A DNA stretch of 32,258 nucleotides from Crocinitomicaceae bacterium (GTDB lineage Bacteria > Bacteroidota > Bacteroidia > Flavobacteriales_D > Crocinitomicaceae). A program made the position numbers and the translations under genes. Shown one piece after another: positions 16,527-24,816 of this stretch (position 1 is its first letter; the number at the start of each line of letters is the position of its first letter). The stretch is taken from NCBI GenBank assembly GCA_030730025.1, contig JANQWC010000027.1, positions 9,973 through 42,230 of the forward strand, written 5' to 3'. The notes under the pieces are model-generated. The model made no database searches. It was not told the origin of the DNA and was given only the letters and a program-made list of their open reading frames with translations.

Positions 16527-16796
16527 TTACTCAGCTAAAACAATTAGCTTGTGATTGTTGAGTTCGGCCACGCCACCTTTGATTTGAACACGGACCTGAT
16601 TGCCGCTAACAGCAAGGTGCTCATTCGCTTCTACGGGTTGGTTGGTTTCAAAACACAACTCCCCTTTTCTCAAAGATGAAATAATTGGAGCGTGGTTGTT
16701 AAGGACTTGAAAAACACCATCTAAGCCAGGAAGACTGACGCTGTTCACCTCTCCTTTGTAAAGGCTTGCTTCTGGTGTGATGATTTCTAATACCAT
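16527..16796 (-). CDS. atpC: ATP synthase epsilon subunit, short form
   Basis: An 89-residue F1 epsilon subunit. It begins LEIITPEASLYKGEVNSVSLPGLDGVFQVLNNHAPIIS, the canonical beta-sandwich domain that contacts gamma and the c-ring, and ends after LNNHKLIVLAE. The C-terminal two-helix domain found in E. coli or Bacillus epsilon (about 135 residues), which inhibits ATP hydrolysis, is absent. I recall Bacteroidota epsilon subunits as short, so this is likely native and not a truncation: the frame ends in a normal stop followed by a terminator. It follows atpD by 2 bp. The remaining F1Fo genes are not in the window. Confidence 0.9.
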   Translation of the reverse strand: MVLEIITPEASLYKGEVNSVSLPGLDGVFQVLNNHAPIISSLRKGELCFETNQPVEANEHLAVSGNQVRVQIKGGVAELNNHKLIVLAE

Positions 16797-16798
16797 GA

Positions 16799-18385
<1,587 letters not shown>

Positions 18386-19585
18386 TTACTGAGTGCGGCG
18401 CATTAAAAATCTGACAGGGAAATAGGTAAACAAAAAAGCTAATGCACTGGAAGCGAAGAGTATGCTTACAAAGTCTTTTGCTTTGAAAACAATGGGGAAA
18501 GGCACATTGGCACCCGGTACAATTAACCAACCAAAATATTGCTGACACCAACAGATGAGCAAGCCGAAAACCAAACCAAATACAATCCCTAAAAAAGAAA
18601 GCAACAAACCTTCGAAAAAGAAAATTCGAAAACGGTTTTGAGAGGTCATGCCCAACGCTTTTAAGATTTGTAAGTTGGCTTGTTTTTCATGGATCAGCAT
18701 GGTGAGGGTGGCGATCAAATTGAAAGACGCCAACACAAAAACAAAGAGCAAAATGATAAACACCACCAAGCGCTCCGAACGACTCGTTTTGTAAATCAAT
18801 TCGTTTTTTTCTAATTGCGTTCTCACCAAAAAGTCCGGCCCCAGCAACGCCTTGATGCTATTTTGAATGTCAAGTAAGTCGATAGCTGGATTGGCATAAA
18901 CATGGATGCGGGTAACCGCACCCGCTTGGTCAAAAAGCATACTAGCTGCGTTGTAATCCCAGAGTAAAGCGTTGCTGTTGAGCTCTTGATTGTAGTTGAG
19001 GGCGCCTGCCACATTTGTAGTTTGGCTGTGAAAAGGCGTTTTGCCTAATCTCATTTTCATGTTGCGCTTGGGCGCATACAGTTGAATATTATTTTGCTCA
19101 GACCCCAAACCTAACTTTAGTTTTGAAAAAACATCGGCGCCCAAAAACACGAATCCGGGGTTGTTCAAATGCGCAGCGCCCACCCCATTGATCAGGTGTT
19201 CCTTTACTTTTGCTTGCTTGACAAATTCGGCGTCTACCGCATGCATGTTCGCGTTGATCCAACGTTGGTTTTTGCGCAGCACCACCAATTCCTCCAGTTC
19301 TTTACTGAAGGCCTGAACCCCCTCAATGGCTTTGAGCTGACGAAGGTCTAGTTGATTTAAAAAAAAGGTTTTCCTGCTTTGGTGTTGGATCGTGATGGGC
19401 GCATCAAAAGATGTGTAAAGCTTAGCGATCATTTGTTCGATGCCGTTGAAAGCCGATAACAAAATGACCATGGCGGCTGTACAAACAGCAATGCCAACAA
19501 CAGAGATTCTAGAAATAATGCTGACTATCGAGCGTTTCGAACGACTAAAAAGGTAACGTTTTGCTATGTAAAGCGCGGTTTTAAT
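18386..19585 (-). CDS. FtsX-like permease (LolC/E type) with no canonical start codon
   Basis: A lipoprotein-release type ABC permease. It has an N-terminal membrane helix, a large periplasmic domain (about 60-260), then three helices (VVFIILLFVFVLASFNLIATL onward), ending near FTYFPVRFLMRR. The conserved cytoplasmic motif LQILKALGMTSQNRFRIFF is present. Family members start close to an IAKRYLFS motif. That motif is present here (codons at about 19564-19541), and the frame runs back only to the rbfA stop. No ATG, GTG or TTG occurs before the ATG at 19471, which would lose the N-terminal motif and half of the first helix. I therefore propose ATT at 19585, two codons after the rbfA TAA, giving 399 residues, a normal family length. 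Coupled re-initiation on ATT is inference. Confidence 0.75.
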   Translation of the reverse strand: MKTALYIAKRYLFSRSKRSIVSIISRISVVGIAVCTAAMVILLSAFNGIEQMIAKLYTSFDAPITIQHQSRKTFFLNQLDLRQLKAIEGVQAFSKELEELVVLRKNQRWINANMHAVDAEFVKQAKVKEHLINGVGAAHLNNPGFVFLGADVFSKLKLGLGSEQNNIQLYAPKRNMKMRLGKTPFHSQTTNVAGALNYNQELNSNALLWDYNAASMLFDQAGAVTRIHVYANPAIDLLDIQNSIKALLGPDFLVRTQLEKNELIYKTSRSERLVVFIILLFVFVLASFNLIATLTMLIHEKQANLQILKALGMTSQNRFRIFFFEGLLLSFLGIVFGLVFGLLICWCQQYFGWLIVPGANVPFPIVFKAKDFVSILFASSALAFLFTYFPVRFLMRRTQ

Positions 19586-19588
19586 CGC

Positions 19589-19924
19589 TTAGTTCTTGAG
19601 AAGTGCGTCAATCTTGAGTGCGTAATCAAGGGAGTCGTCGATGTGAAAAACCAAATCTGGAATTTTGCGAAGGTTTTTGAGTCGTTTGCCTACCTCTAAG
19701 CGTATTTTGCCACGGTTGGCTTGAATATTTTCCAAAACCACTTCTTTTTCAGGGCCCGCAAAAATACTGAGGTAAATTCTTGCCAAGCTCAAATCTGAAG
19801 TAATGCGCACGACCGTAACAGAAACCATTGCTCCCAAACAAATTTCTGCGGCTTGTTTTCGAAAAAATGCGGCTAGCTCAGCCTGAATAACGGCTTCTAT
19901 TTTTTGCTGACGGATTGAACTCAT
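19589..19924 (-). CDS. rbfA: Ribosome-binding factor A
   Basis: A 111-residue KH-fold protein that helps mature the 5' end of 16S rRNA and the 30S subunit, important in the cold. It shows SSIRQQKIEAVIQAELAAFFRKQA at the start, VSVTVVRITSDLSLARIYLSIF (the KH core) and LRKIPDLVFHIDDSLDYALKIDALL at the end, typical of RbfA. I start at ATG 19924. An ATG at 19954 would add ten residues but lies upstream of the -7 box at 19929-19936. The leader appears nearly absent. Its TAA stop is in the same frame as the permease that follows, with only one sense codon between the stop and that gene's proposed start. Confidence 0.88.
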   Translation of the reverse strand: MSSIRQQKIEAVIQAELAAFFRKQAAEICLGAMVSVTVVRITSDLSLARIYLSIFAGPEKEVVLENIQANRGKIRLEVGKRLKNLRKIPDLVFHIDDSLDYALKIDALLKN

Positions 19925-19928
19925 GTTG

Positions 19929-19936
19929 CAAAGGTA
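19929..19936 (-). promoter_or_regulatory. -7 box for rbfA (TACCTTTG), near-leaderless
   Basis: TACCTTTG on the minus strand ends 4 bp before the rbfA ATG. With a usual +1 about 7 nt downstream, the transcript would start at or within a base or two of the start codon. Confidence 0.55.
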
Positions 19937-19975
19937 AGAATACTTGTAGAGCAAGCCCCCATCTAAACAAAAATG

Positions 19976-19983
19976 TATCTTTG
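19976..19983 (+). promoter_or_regulatory. -7 box for the ABC exporter (TATCTTTG), near-leaderless
   Basis: TATCTTTG ends 5 bp before the ATG at 19989, so +1 would fall at about the start codon. It faces the rbfA -7 box inside the 64-bp divergent spacer. Confidence 0.55.
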
Positions 19984-19988
19984 TGTCA

Positions 19989-21827
19989 ATGTCTTACTAC
20001 AAAGAAATATACAACTACACCTTTAAATACAAAGGGCTGGCTTGGGCGACCATCCTATTCAATTTGCTCTTTGTCGTGTTCAATTTGCTCTCTTTGGTGT
20101 TGTTTGTGCCTGTTCTGCAATTGATTTTTAAGAGCGGTGCAGCACTAACCAAAGTAACTCAGCCCCATTTTCAGGGTGGTCTTTCAGGAATAGTAGATTA
20201 CATCCGCGAAGCCTATAATTACGAAATGTATACGCTCGTGAAGGCCGACCCAAAAGGGGCGCTGCTTTTTGTTTGCGTGAGTGTTTTTTTGGCTTTCTTG
20301 TTGAAGAATATTTTCAGATACGGTGCGGTCTGGACGCAATCCAAACTCAGAATGTGTGTGGTTAGAGACGTCCGTGGTGCTTTATTTGAAAAATCTTTGC
20401 GCCTACCCCTTGCCTACCACAGCAATGAAAAAAAGGGAGACCTTATGGCGCGCATGAACAGCGATGTCAATGAAATCGAAGTAGCGGTGGTGAGTTTGCT
20501 CGAGCTGATATTTAGAGAACCCCTGGCCATCATTATCAATTTATTGACGCTGATTTACATGAGTCCGCAACTTACACTGATCTCTTTGTTGTTGTTGCCG
20601 ATTTCTGCTTTTGTGATCTCTAGAATTGGCAAAAGCCTCAAGCGCACAGCACAAAAAACCCAAGAACAGCTTGGATTTCTATATGCCGCCATGGATGAAA
20701 ACTTAGGTGGCGTGCGGGTTATTAAAGCATTCAATGCCATTCGGTTTGTCGCAGATTCCTTTGGGCAAAAAAACGATCAGCACCAAAAACTAGCCACGCG
20801 GGTCTTTAGAAAACGCGACCTCTCACCGCTCGTCAATGAAACCCTCGGAGCAACTGTACTTTTAGCCTTGGTTTATTTTGGTGGCCGACTCATCTTAAAT
20901 GGCGAACAAATTGGCCTGAGCGGCGAAGTCTTCTTGACCTACATTATCGTTTTCTCTCAGTTTTTGCGACCCATCCAAAGCGTGTCAAACAACATGGCCA
21001 ATATGACCAAAGCGCAAGCTTCTCAAGACCGCATCAATGCGCTACTACATGCCAGCGAAGCGGTTACGGATAAACCCAACTGTATTGACATTCAAAAATT
21101 TGACAACGACATCACATTTAGTCAGGTTGGTTTCTCTTATCAAGAACAACCCGTGCTTCAAGACATCAATTGGACCGTCAAAAAAGGTAGTCTGGTTGCA
21201 ATCGTTGGGGAGTCGGGCAGCGGCAAATCCACCCTAATGGATTTACTACAGCGTTTTTACGACGTGACCAGGGGTGAAATCAAAATAGATGGCATCGATA
21301 TCAGAGACTTGCGTTTGACCTCGCTGCGCAACATGATTGGCGTAGTGAGTCAGGAATCGATTTTATTCAATGTGAGTGCGGCACAAAACATTGCTTTTGG
21401 TGATGAAAATCCAAACATGAACAAAATAATAGCGGCCGCCCAGGTTGCCAATGCGCACGGCTTCATCACTGAGTTAGACAACGGTTACGACACCATTTTA
21501 GGCGAGCGCGGCAACAAACTTTCCGGCGGACAAAAACAAAGAATTGCCATTGCCCGAGCTGTCTACAAAGACCCCGCTATTCTCATCCTAGACGAAGCCA
21601 CCTCTGCACTAGACACCGCCTCGGAAACACTAGTGCAACAAGCACTAGAAAAACTAATGGAAAACCGAACTTCATTCGTGATCGCACACAGACTGTCCAC
21701 GGTGCGCAATGCCGATCAAATTATTGTGCTGTCCAAAGGAGAAATAATCGAGCGCGGGCAACACGAGGAATTGCTCAGCAAACCCAGTCTATATAAGGAT
21801 CTTTGCGCACTTCAAGGTTTGTCATAA
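19989..21827 (+). CDS. ABC exporter, fused permease and ATPase (second)
   Basis: A 612-residue ABC half-exporter, inner membrane. The membrane domain occupies about residues 15-345; the loop between the first two helices is long and carries periplasmic sequence (about 45-85). The ATPase domain has Walker A GESGSGKST (K413), the Q-loop in MIGVVSQESILFNV, the signature LSGGQKQRIAIARA, Walker B ILILDEATSALD and the switch His in FVIAHRLST, all intact. It resembles the MsbA-like lipid and drug exporters common in Bacteroidota; the substrate is unknown. I use the ATG at 19989. The GTG two codons earlier overlaps the -7 box. It is transcribed divergently from rbfA. Confidence 0.87.
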   Translation: MSYYKEIYNYTFKYKGLAWATILFNLLFVVFNLLSLVLFVPVLQLIFKSGAALTKVTQPHFQGGLSGIVDYIREAYNYEMYTLVKADPKGALLFVCVSVFLAFLLKNIFRYGAVWTQSKLRMCVVRDVRGALFEKSLRLPLAYHSNEKKGDLMARMNSDVNEIEVAVVSLLELIFREPLAIIINLLTLIYMSPQLTLISLLLLPISAFVISRIGKSLKRTAQKTQEQLGFLYAAMDENLGGVRVIKAFNAIRFVADSFGQKNDQHQKLATRVFRKRDLSPLVNETLGATVLLALVYFGGRLILNGEQIGLSGEVFLTYIIVFSQFLRPIQSVSNNMANMTKAQASQDRINALLHASEAVTDKPNCIDIQKFDNDITFSQVGFSYQEQPVLQDINWTVKKGSLVAIVGESGSGKSTLMDLLQRFYDVTRGEIKIDGIDIRDLRLTSLRNMIGVVSQESILFNVSAAQNIAFGDENPNMNKIIAAAQVANAHGFITELDNGYDTILGERGNKLSGGQKQRIAIARAVYKDPAILILDEATSALDTASETLVQQALEKLMENRTSFVIAHRLSTVRNADQIIVLSKGEIIERGQHEELLSKPSLYKDLCALQGLS

Positions 21828-21843
21828 ATGAAATCTATTTCAT
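21828..21843. promoter_or_regulatory. Operator-like palindrome upstream of the desaturase gene
   Basis: ATGAAATCTATTTCAT is a perfect inverted repeat of 7-bp arms with a 2-bp spacer. It starts at the ABC gene stop and its right edge lies 1 bp before a TTG (21845-21847) that may be the -33 element of the desaturase promoter. It has no GC-rich stem and no T tract, so it does not look like a terminator. A repressor site is a reasonable but untested reading. Confidence 0.35.
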
Positions 21844-21870
21844 GTTGATGATTGCCTATTTATATTTGCT

Positions 21871-21878
21871 TAACTTTG
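21871..21878 (+). promoter_or_regulatory. -7 box for the desaturase gene (TAACTTTG)
   Basis: TAACTTTG matches TAnnTTTG. The TTG at 21845-21847 lies 23 bp upstream, acceptable for a -33 element. The transcript would start near 21885, about 11 nt before the ATG. A second match, TATATTTG, lies at 21861-21868. Confidence 0.5.
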
Positions 21879-21895
21879 TTCCTTAATCCTGCTAA

Positions 21896-22999
21896 ATGAG
21901 TTACGCCCCCGTACAGTTCTCTAAAGAACACAACACTGAGTTTTATAAAACACTCAGGTCTAGAGTCAATGCCTACTTCAAAGAAAACAATATTGCCAAA
22001 ACAGCTAATGCGGCAATGGTTTTCAAAACATTTGCATTGCTCGCTTTATTCTTAATTCCTTACGGTTTCTTGTTTTGGCAAGAAATGCCAACCCTTGCTT
22101 ACTATGGCCTTTGGGTCGTGATGGGCTTCGGTATGGCCGGTGTAGGTTTATCTGTTATGCACGATGCCAACCACGGTGCTTATTCGCGCAAAGAATGGAT
22201 CAACACACTAGTCAGTAATGTCATGATCATCTTAGGTGGCAGTGCCAGAAACTGGCGTATCCAACACAACGTGTTGCACCACACCTATACCAACGTCACC
22301 GATCACGACGAAGACATCGATCCGCCGCTTTTTGCTTTGCGTTTTTCTCCACACTCTGAATACCACTCCATCCACAGATTCCAGCACCTTTATGCTTGGT
22401 TTTTCTATGGCATGATGACACTCTTCTGGTACCTGACTAAAGACTACCAACAAGCTTTCCGTTACAAGAAAAAAGGTCTTATTGAAGCGCAAGGTGTTAC
22501 CTTCGGACAACACATGTTCAGAATCATTTTCTTCAAAGTGATTTACACAGGTCTCTTGTTGTTTTTACCTATTTATTTTGGTGGCGCCAGCTGGATCACC
22601 AACGTACTTGGTTTCTTGCTCATGCAGTTCATTTGTGGCCTCATTCTGGCCATGATCTTCCAACCTGCACACATCGTTCCGACCTCTACTTTCCCAATGC
22701 CTAACAACTCTGGTGTTGTTGAAGCAGATTGGGCAGTGAGCCAGTTGTACAACACGGCTAATTTTGCCCCTAAAGCCAAGTTATTCTCATGGTATGTAGG
22801 CGGTTTGAATTACCAAGTAGAGCACCACTTGTTCCCTTCTATTTGCCACATTCACTACAACAAGATTTCTAAAATTGTTGAGCAGACCGCAAAAGATTTC
22901 AATTTGCCTTACCACTCTTATGACACCTTTTTAAGTGCCCTTTCCGAGCACACTAAAATGTTGAAAAACCTAGGCAAACCCAATCCTGTTATCGCCTAA
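21896..22999 (+). CDS. Membrane fatty acid desaturase (acyl-CoA/acyl-lipid type)
   Basis: A 367-residue membrane di-iron desaturase that inserts a double bond into acyl chains and so sets membrane fluidity. All three histidine boxes are present: HDANH (89-93), HNVLHH (124-129) and QVEHH (307-311). The Gln in the third box is typical of the front-end or linoleoyl-CoA desaturase subgroup, but no cytochrome b5 domain is fused, so a separate electron donor is needed. Four main membrane helices fall at about 42-60, 65-85, 205-225 and 230-250. Regiochemistry cannot be read from the sequence. It has its own promoter elements and an upstream palindrome. The next gene follows 6 bp later. Confidence 0.88.
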   Translation: MSYAPVQFSKEHNTEFYKTLRSRVNAYFKENNIAKTANAAMVFKTFALLALFLIPYGFLFWQEMPTLAYYGLWVVMGFGMAGVGLSVMHDANHGAYSRKEWINTLVSNVMIILGGSARNWRIQHNVLHHTYTNVTDHDEDIDPPLFALRFSPHSEYHSIHRFQHLYAWFFYGMMTLFWYLTKDYQQAFRYKKKGLIEAQGVTFGQHMFRIIFFKVIYTGLLLFLPIYFGGASWITNVLGFLLMQFICGLILAMIFQPAHIVPTSTFPMPNNSGVVEADWAVSQLYNTANFAPKAKLFSWYVGGLNYQVEHHLFPSICHIHYNKISKIVEQTAKDFNLPYHSYDTFLSALSEHTKMLKNLGKPNPVIA

Positions 23000-23005
23000 G
23001 CGCCA

Positions 23006-23359
23006 ATGAACATTGAGGAACTACATCAGTATTGTTCACTCAAACAAGGCGCCACGGATTGCTTCCCTTTTGACAACCGAACCCTCGTTTTCAAGGTTTA
23101 TGGTAAAATGTTCGCATTAGTTGATGTCGAAGATTGCACTTCTATCAACCTCAAATGCGATCCCGACTACGCTTTAGAACTTCGGGAGCAATACACGGCC
23201 GTTCAGCCAGGGTTTCACATGAGTCATAAACACTGGAACACCATTCAGTTCAACAACGACGTCAACGATCTGCTTTTAAAAGAATTGATAGACCACTCCT
23301 ATCAGCTCGTTTACAACGGACTTCCTAAAAAATTGCGAGATGAAAACCCGATTGGATAA
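23006..23359 (+). CDS. MmcQ/YjbR family protein
   Basis: A 117-residue protein of the MmcQ/YjbR family with a CyaY-like double-wing fold. Typical parts are the start MNIEELHQYCSLKQGATDCFPF, FKVYGKMFALVDVE, INLKCDPDYALELREQY and PGFHMSHKHWNTI, followed by DLLLKELIDHSYQLVYNGLPKK. A DNA-binding role has been suggested for some members, but the function is not settled. It begins 6 bp after the desaturase gene and its last codons overlap the next gene by 20 bp, so the three plus-strand genes are probably co-transcribed. Confidence 0.85.
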   Translation: MNIEELHQYCSLKQGATDCFPFDNRTLVFKVYGKMFALVDVEDCTSINLKCDPDYALELREQYTAVQPGFHMSHKHWNTIQFNNDVNDLLLKELIDHSYQLVYNGLPKKLRDENPIG

Positions 23360-23720
23360 GTTTCTATGGGCCGTGCGCCTCTCCAAAACGCGTTCTCAAG
23401 CAACAGAACTCATTTCCAAAGGAAAAGTCTTACTCAATGACAGCGCAATTAAGCCCTCTAGAGAGGTCAAAGAAGGCGAAACCATCACACTACTCAAACA
23501 CAGCGCGCGCTTTCAATTTAAAGTACTCCAAGTGCTCGATCGGCGCGTGGGTGCACCGCTTGTCAAAGACTACATAACAGACATCACGCCACCAGAAGAA
23601 ATTGAAAAATTAAAAACCTATCAAGAGGCGCAAAGCATTTATCGGCTCACAGACGGTAAGCCCACTAAAAAAGACCGCCGCGAACTCGACCGCTTTATGG
23701 ACGACTGGCAAGAAGATTAA
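23340..23720 (+). CDS. S4-domain RNA-binding protein (Hsp15-like)
   Basis: A 126-residue protein. The S4 domain covers about residues 1-60, with MKTRLDKFLWAVRLSKTRSQATELISKGKVLLN, the usual RNA-binding helix pair, and a second basic part with PSREVKEGETI. The rest is charged and ends TKKDRRELDRFMDDW. It matches heat-shock protein 15, which in E. coli binds 50S subunits carrying a stalled nascent chain and helps recycle them. The start overlaps the YjbR gene by 20 bp, and its stop overlaps the stop of the convergent dehydrogenase gene by 3 bp. The family is firm; the stress role is inferred. Confidence 0.85.
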   Translation: MKTRLDKFLWAVRLSKTRSQATELISKGKVLLNDSAIKPSREVKEGETITLLKHSARFQFKVLQVLDRRVGAPLVKDYITDITPPEEIEKLKTYQEAQSIYRLTDGKPTKKDRRELDRFMDDWQED

Positions 23721-24667
23721 TTGGATTCGTCGGCCAATATTTTGTCGGCCAAAACACTGCTTAATTTGATATAACTCTCTGTTGTCCAACCACCTACATG
23801 TGGAGAAAGGCTCACGTTATCGGCATGAACAAGATATGAAAAATCGGCGGGCATATCTTGGTCAAAAAATGCTTCAAAGCTCTTCTTTTCATATTCGAGA
23901 ACATCTAAACCTGCTCCTTTAATTTGTCCTGATTTGAGGCCATTAACTAAGGTAGCGGTATCTACTATTTTTCCACGAGAAAGATTGAGCAGATAAAACG
24001 GCTTCTTCATTTTATCCAGAAATGACGCGTTAAAGAGCTGTTTGGTTTCTCTGTTTTGAGGAATATGAAAACTCAAGACGTCGGCTTGTTCTTGTATCGC
24101 TTCAATCGTGCATTCTTGAACAAAATGATCTCCGAAACCTGTTTTATATTTGTCGTAGGCCATCACCTTGACGTCAAAACCACGTAGCTTTTTTGCAAAT
24201 GCTGCGCCGTTGTTTCCGTAGCCAATAAGACCAATGGTTTTGCCATCGAGTTCCTCTCCTCTGTTTGCTTCTCTATCCCAGATACCCGCGCGCACCTCTC
24301 TGTCGGCTTTATGTAGCTTATTGAGTAAACCCAATAACATACCAAGTGCATGCTCTGCAACTGCATTTCGATTTCCTTCTGGGGAATTATAAAGTTTGAT
24401 ACCACGGGTTTTGCATAATTGTGCATCGATGTTTTCCAAACCAGAACCCGCTCTTGCAATAAACGCAAGTGCCGGACAATATGCTAAAAAATCTTCGTGA
24501 ATAGTAAAACGCGAACGAATGACAATGCCCGTGGCAAGTGGCAAAATATTTTTTAAATCTTCAAAAGTGGTTTGGTAATGAAGCGCACATTGAAAACCCG
24601 CTTGGGTCAGGCGCTCTTCTAAAACCGGATGCACACTGTCAATAAAAATTACTAAGCGCTGTTTCAT
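23717..24667 (-). CDS. D-2-hydroxyacid dehydrogenase (phosphoglycerate dehydrogenase-like)
   Basis: A 316-residue NAD-dependent dehydrogenase. It has a flavodoxin-like substrate domain (about 1-100 and 290-316) and a Rossmann domain with GLIGYGNNG (residues 146-154; family consensus GxGxxG). The catalytic triad is R231 in NLSRGKIV, an acidic residue in LDVLEYE (E258 or E260) and H290 in SPHVGG. RAGSGLENID and NSPEGNRNAVAEHALGM are strong matches to the 3-phosphoglycerate dehydrogenase branch, so serine synthesis is a likely role. It lacks the C-terminal ACT domain seen in E. coli SerA, as do the short forms in other bacteria. Substrate specificity is therefore not certain. It lies 149 bp downstream of mnmG. 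Confidence 0.83.
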   Translation of the reverse strand: MKQRLVIFIDSVHPVLEERLTQAGFQCALHYQTTFEDLKNILPLATGIVIRSRFTIHEDFLAYCPALAFIARAGSGLENIDAQLCKTRGIKLYNSPEGNRNAVAEHALGMLLGLLNKLHKADREVRAGIWDREANRGEELDGKTIGLIGYGNNGAAFAKKLRGFDVKVMAYDKYKTGFGDHFVQECTIEAIQEQADVLSFHIPQNRETKQLFNASFLDKMKKPFYLLNLSRGKIVDTATLVNGLKSGQIKGAGLDVLEYEKKSFEAFFDQDMPADFSYLVHADNVSLSPHVGGWTTESYIKLSSVLADKILADESN

Positions 24668-24816
24668 GCTATCGGATTTACTAAAAATGGTATTTCACTG
24701 CAAAATAGGCAAAAAACACCTCTTTTTTGGTCTTTTCTAATGAAAGTTCTCGAATATAGATTGGTGTTTCCCTTTCAAACACACTAAAACCCGCTTAAAA
24801 CGGCTTAAAATGCGTT

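Noticed and set aside
20057-20093. Direct repeat TTCAATTTGCTCT near the start of the second ABC exporter
   Set aside because: It encodes FNLL twice in the first membrane helix and is explained by the repetitive hydrophobic residues.
24668-24816. Direct repeats of GCTTAAAACGG-like units downstream of mnmG
   Set aside because: They are short, imperfect and not a clear stem-loop with a T tract, so I call no terminator there.
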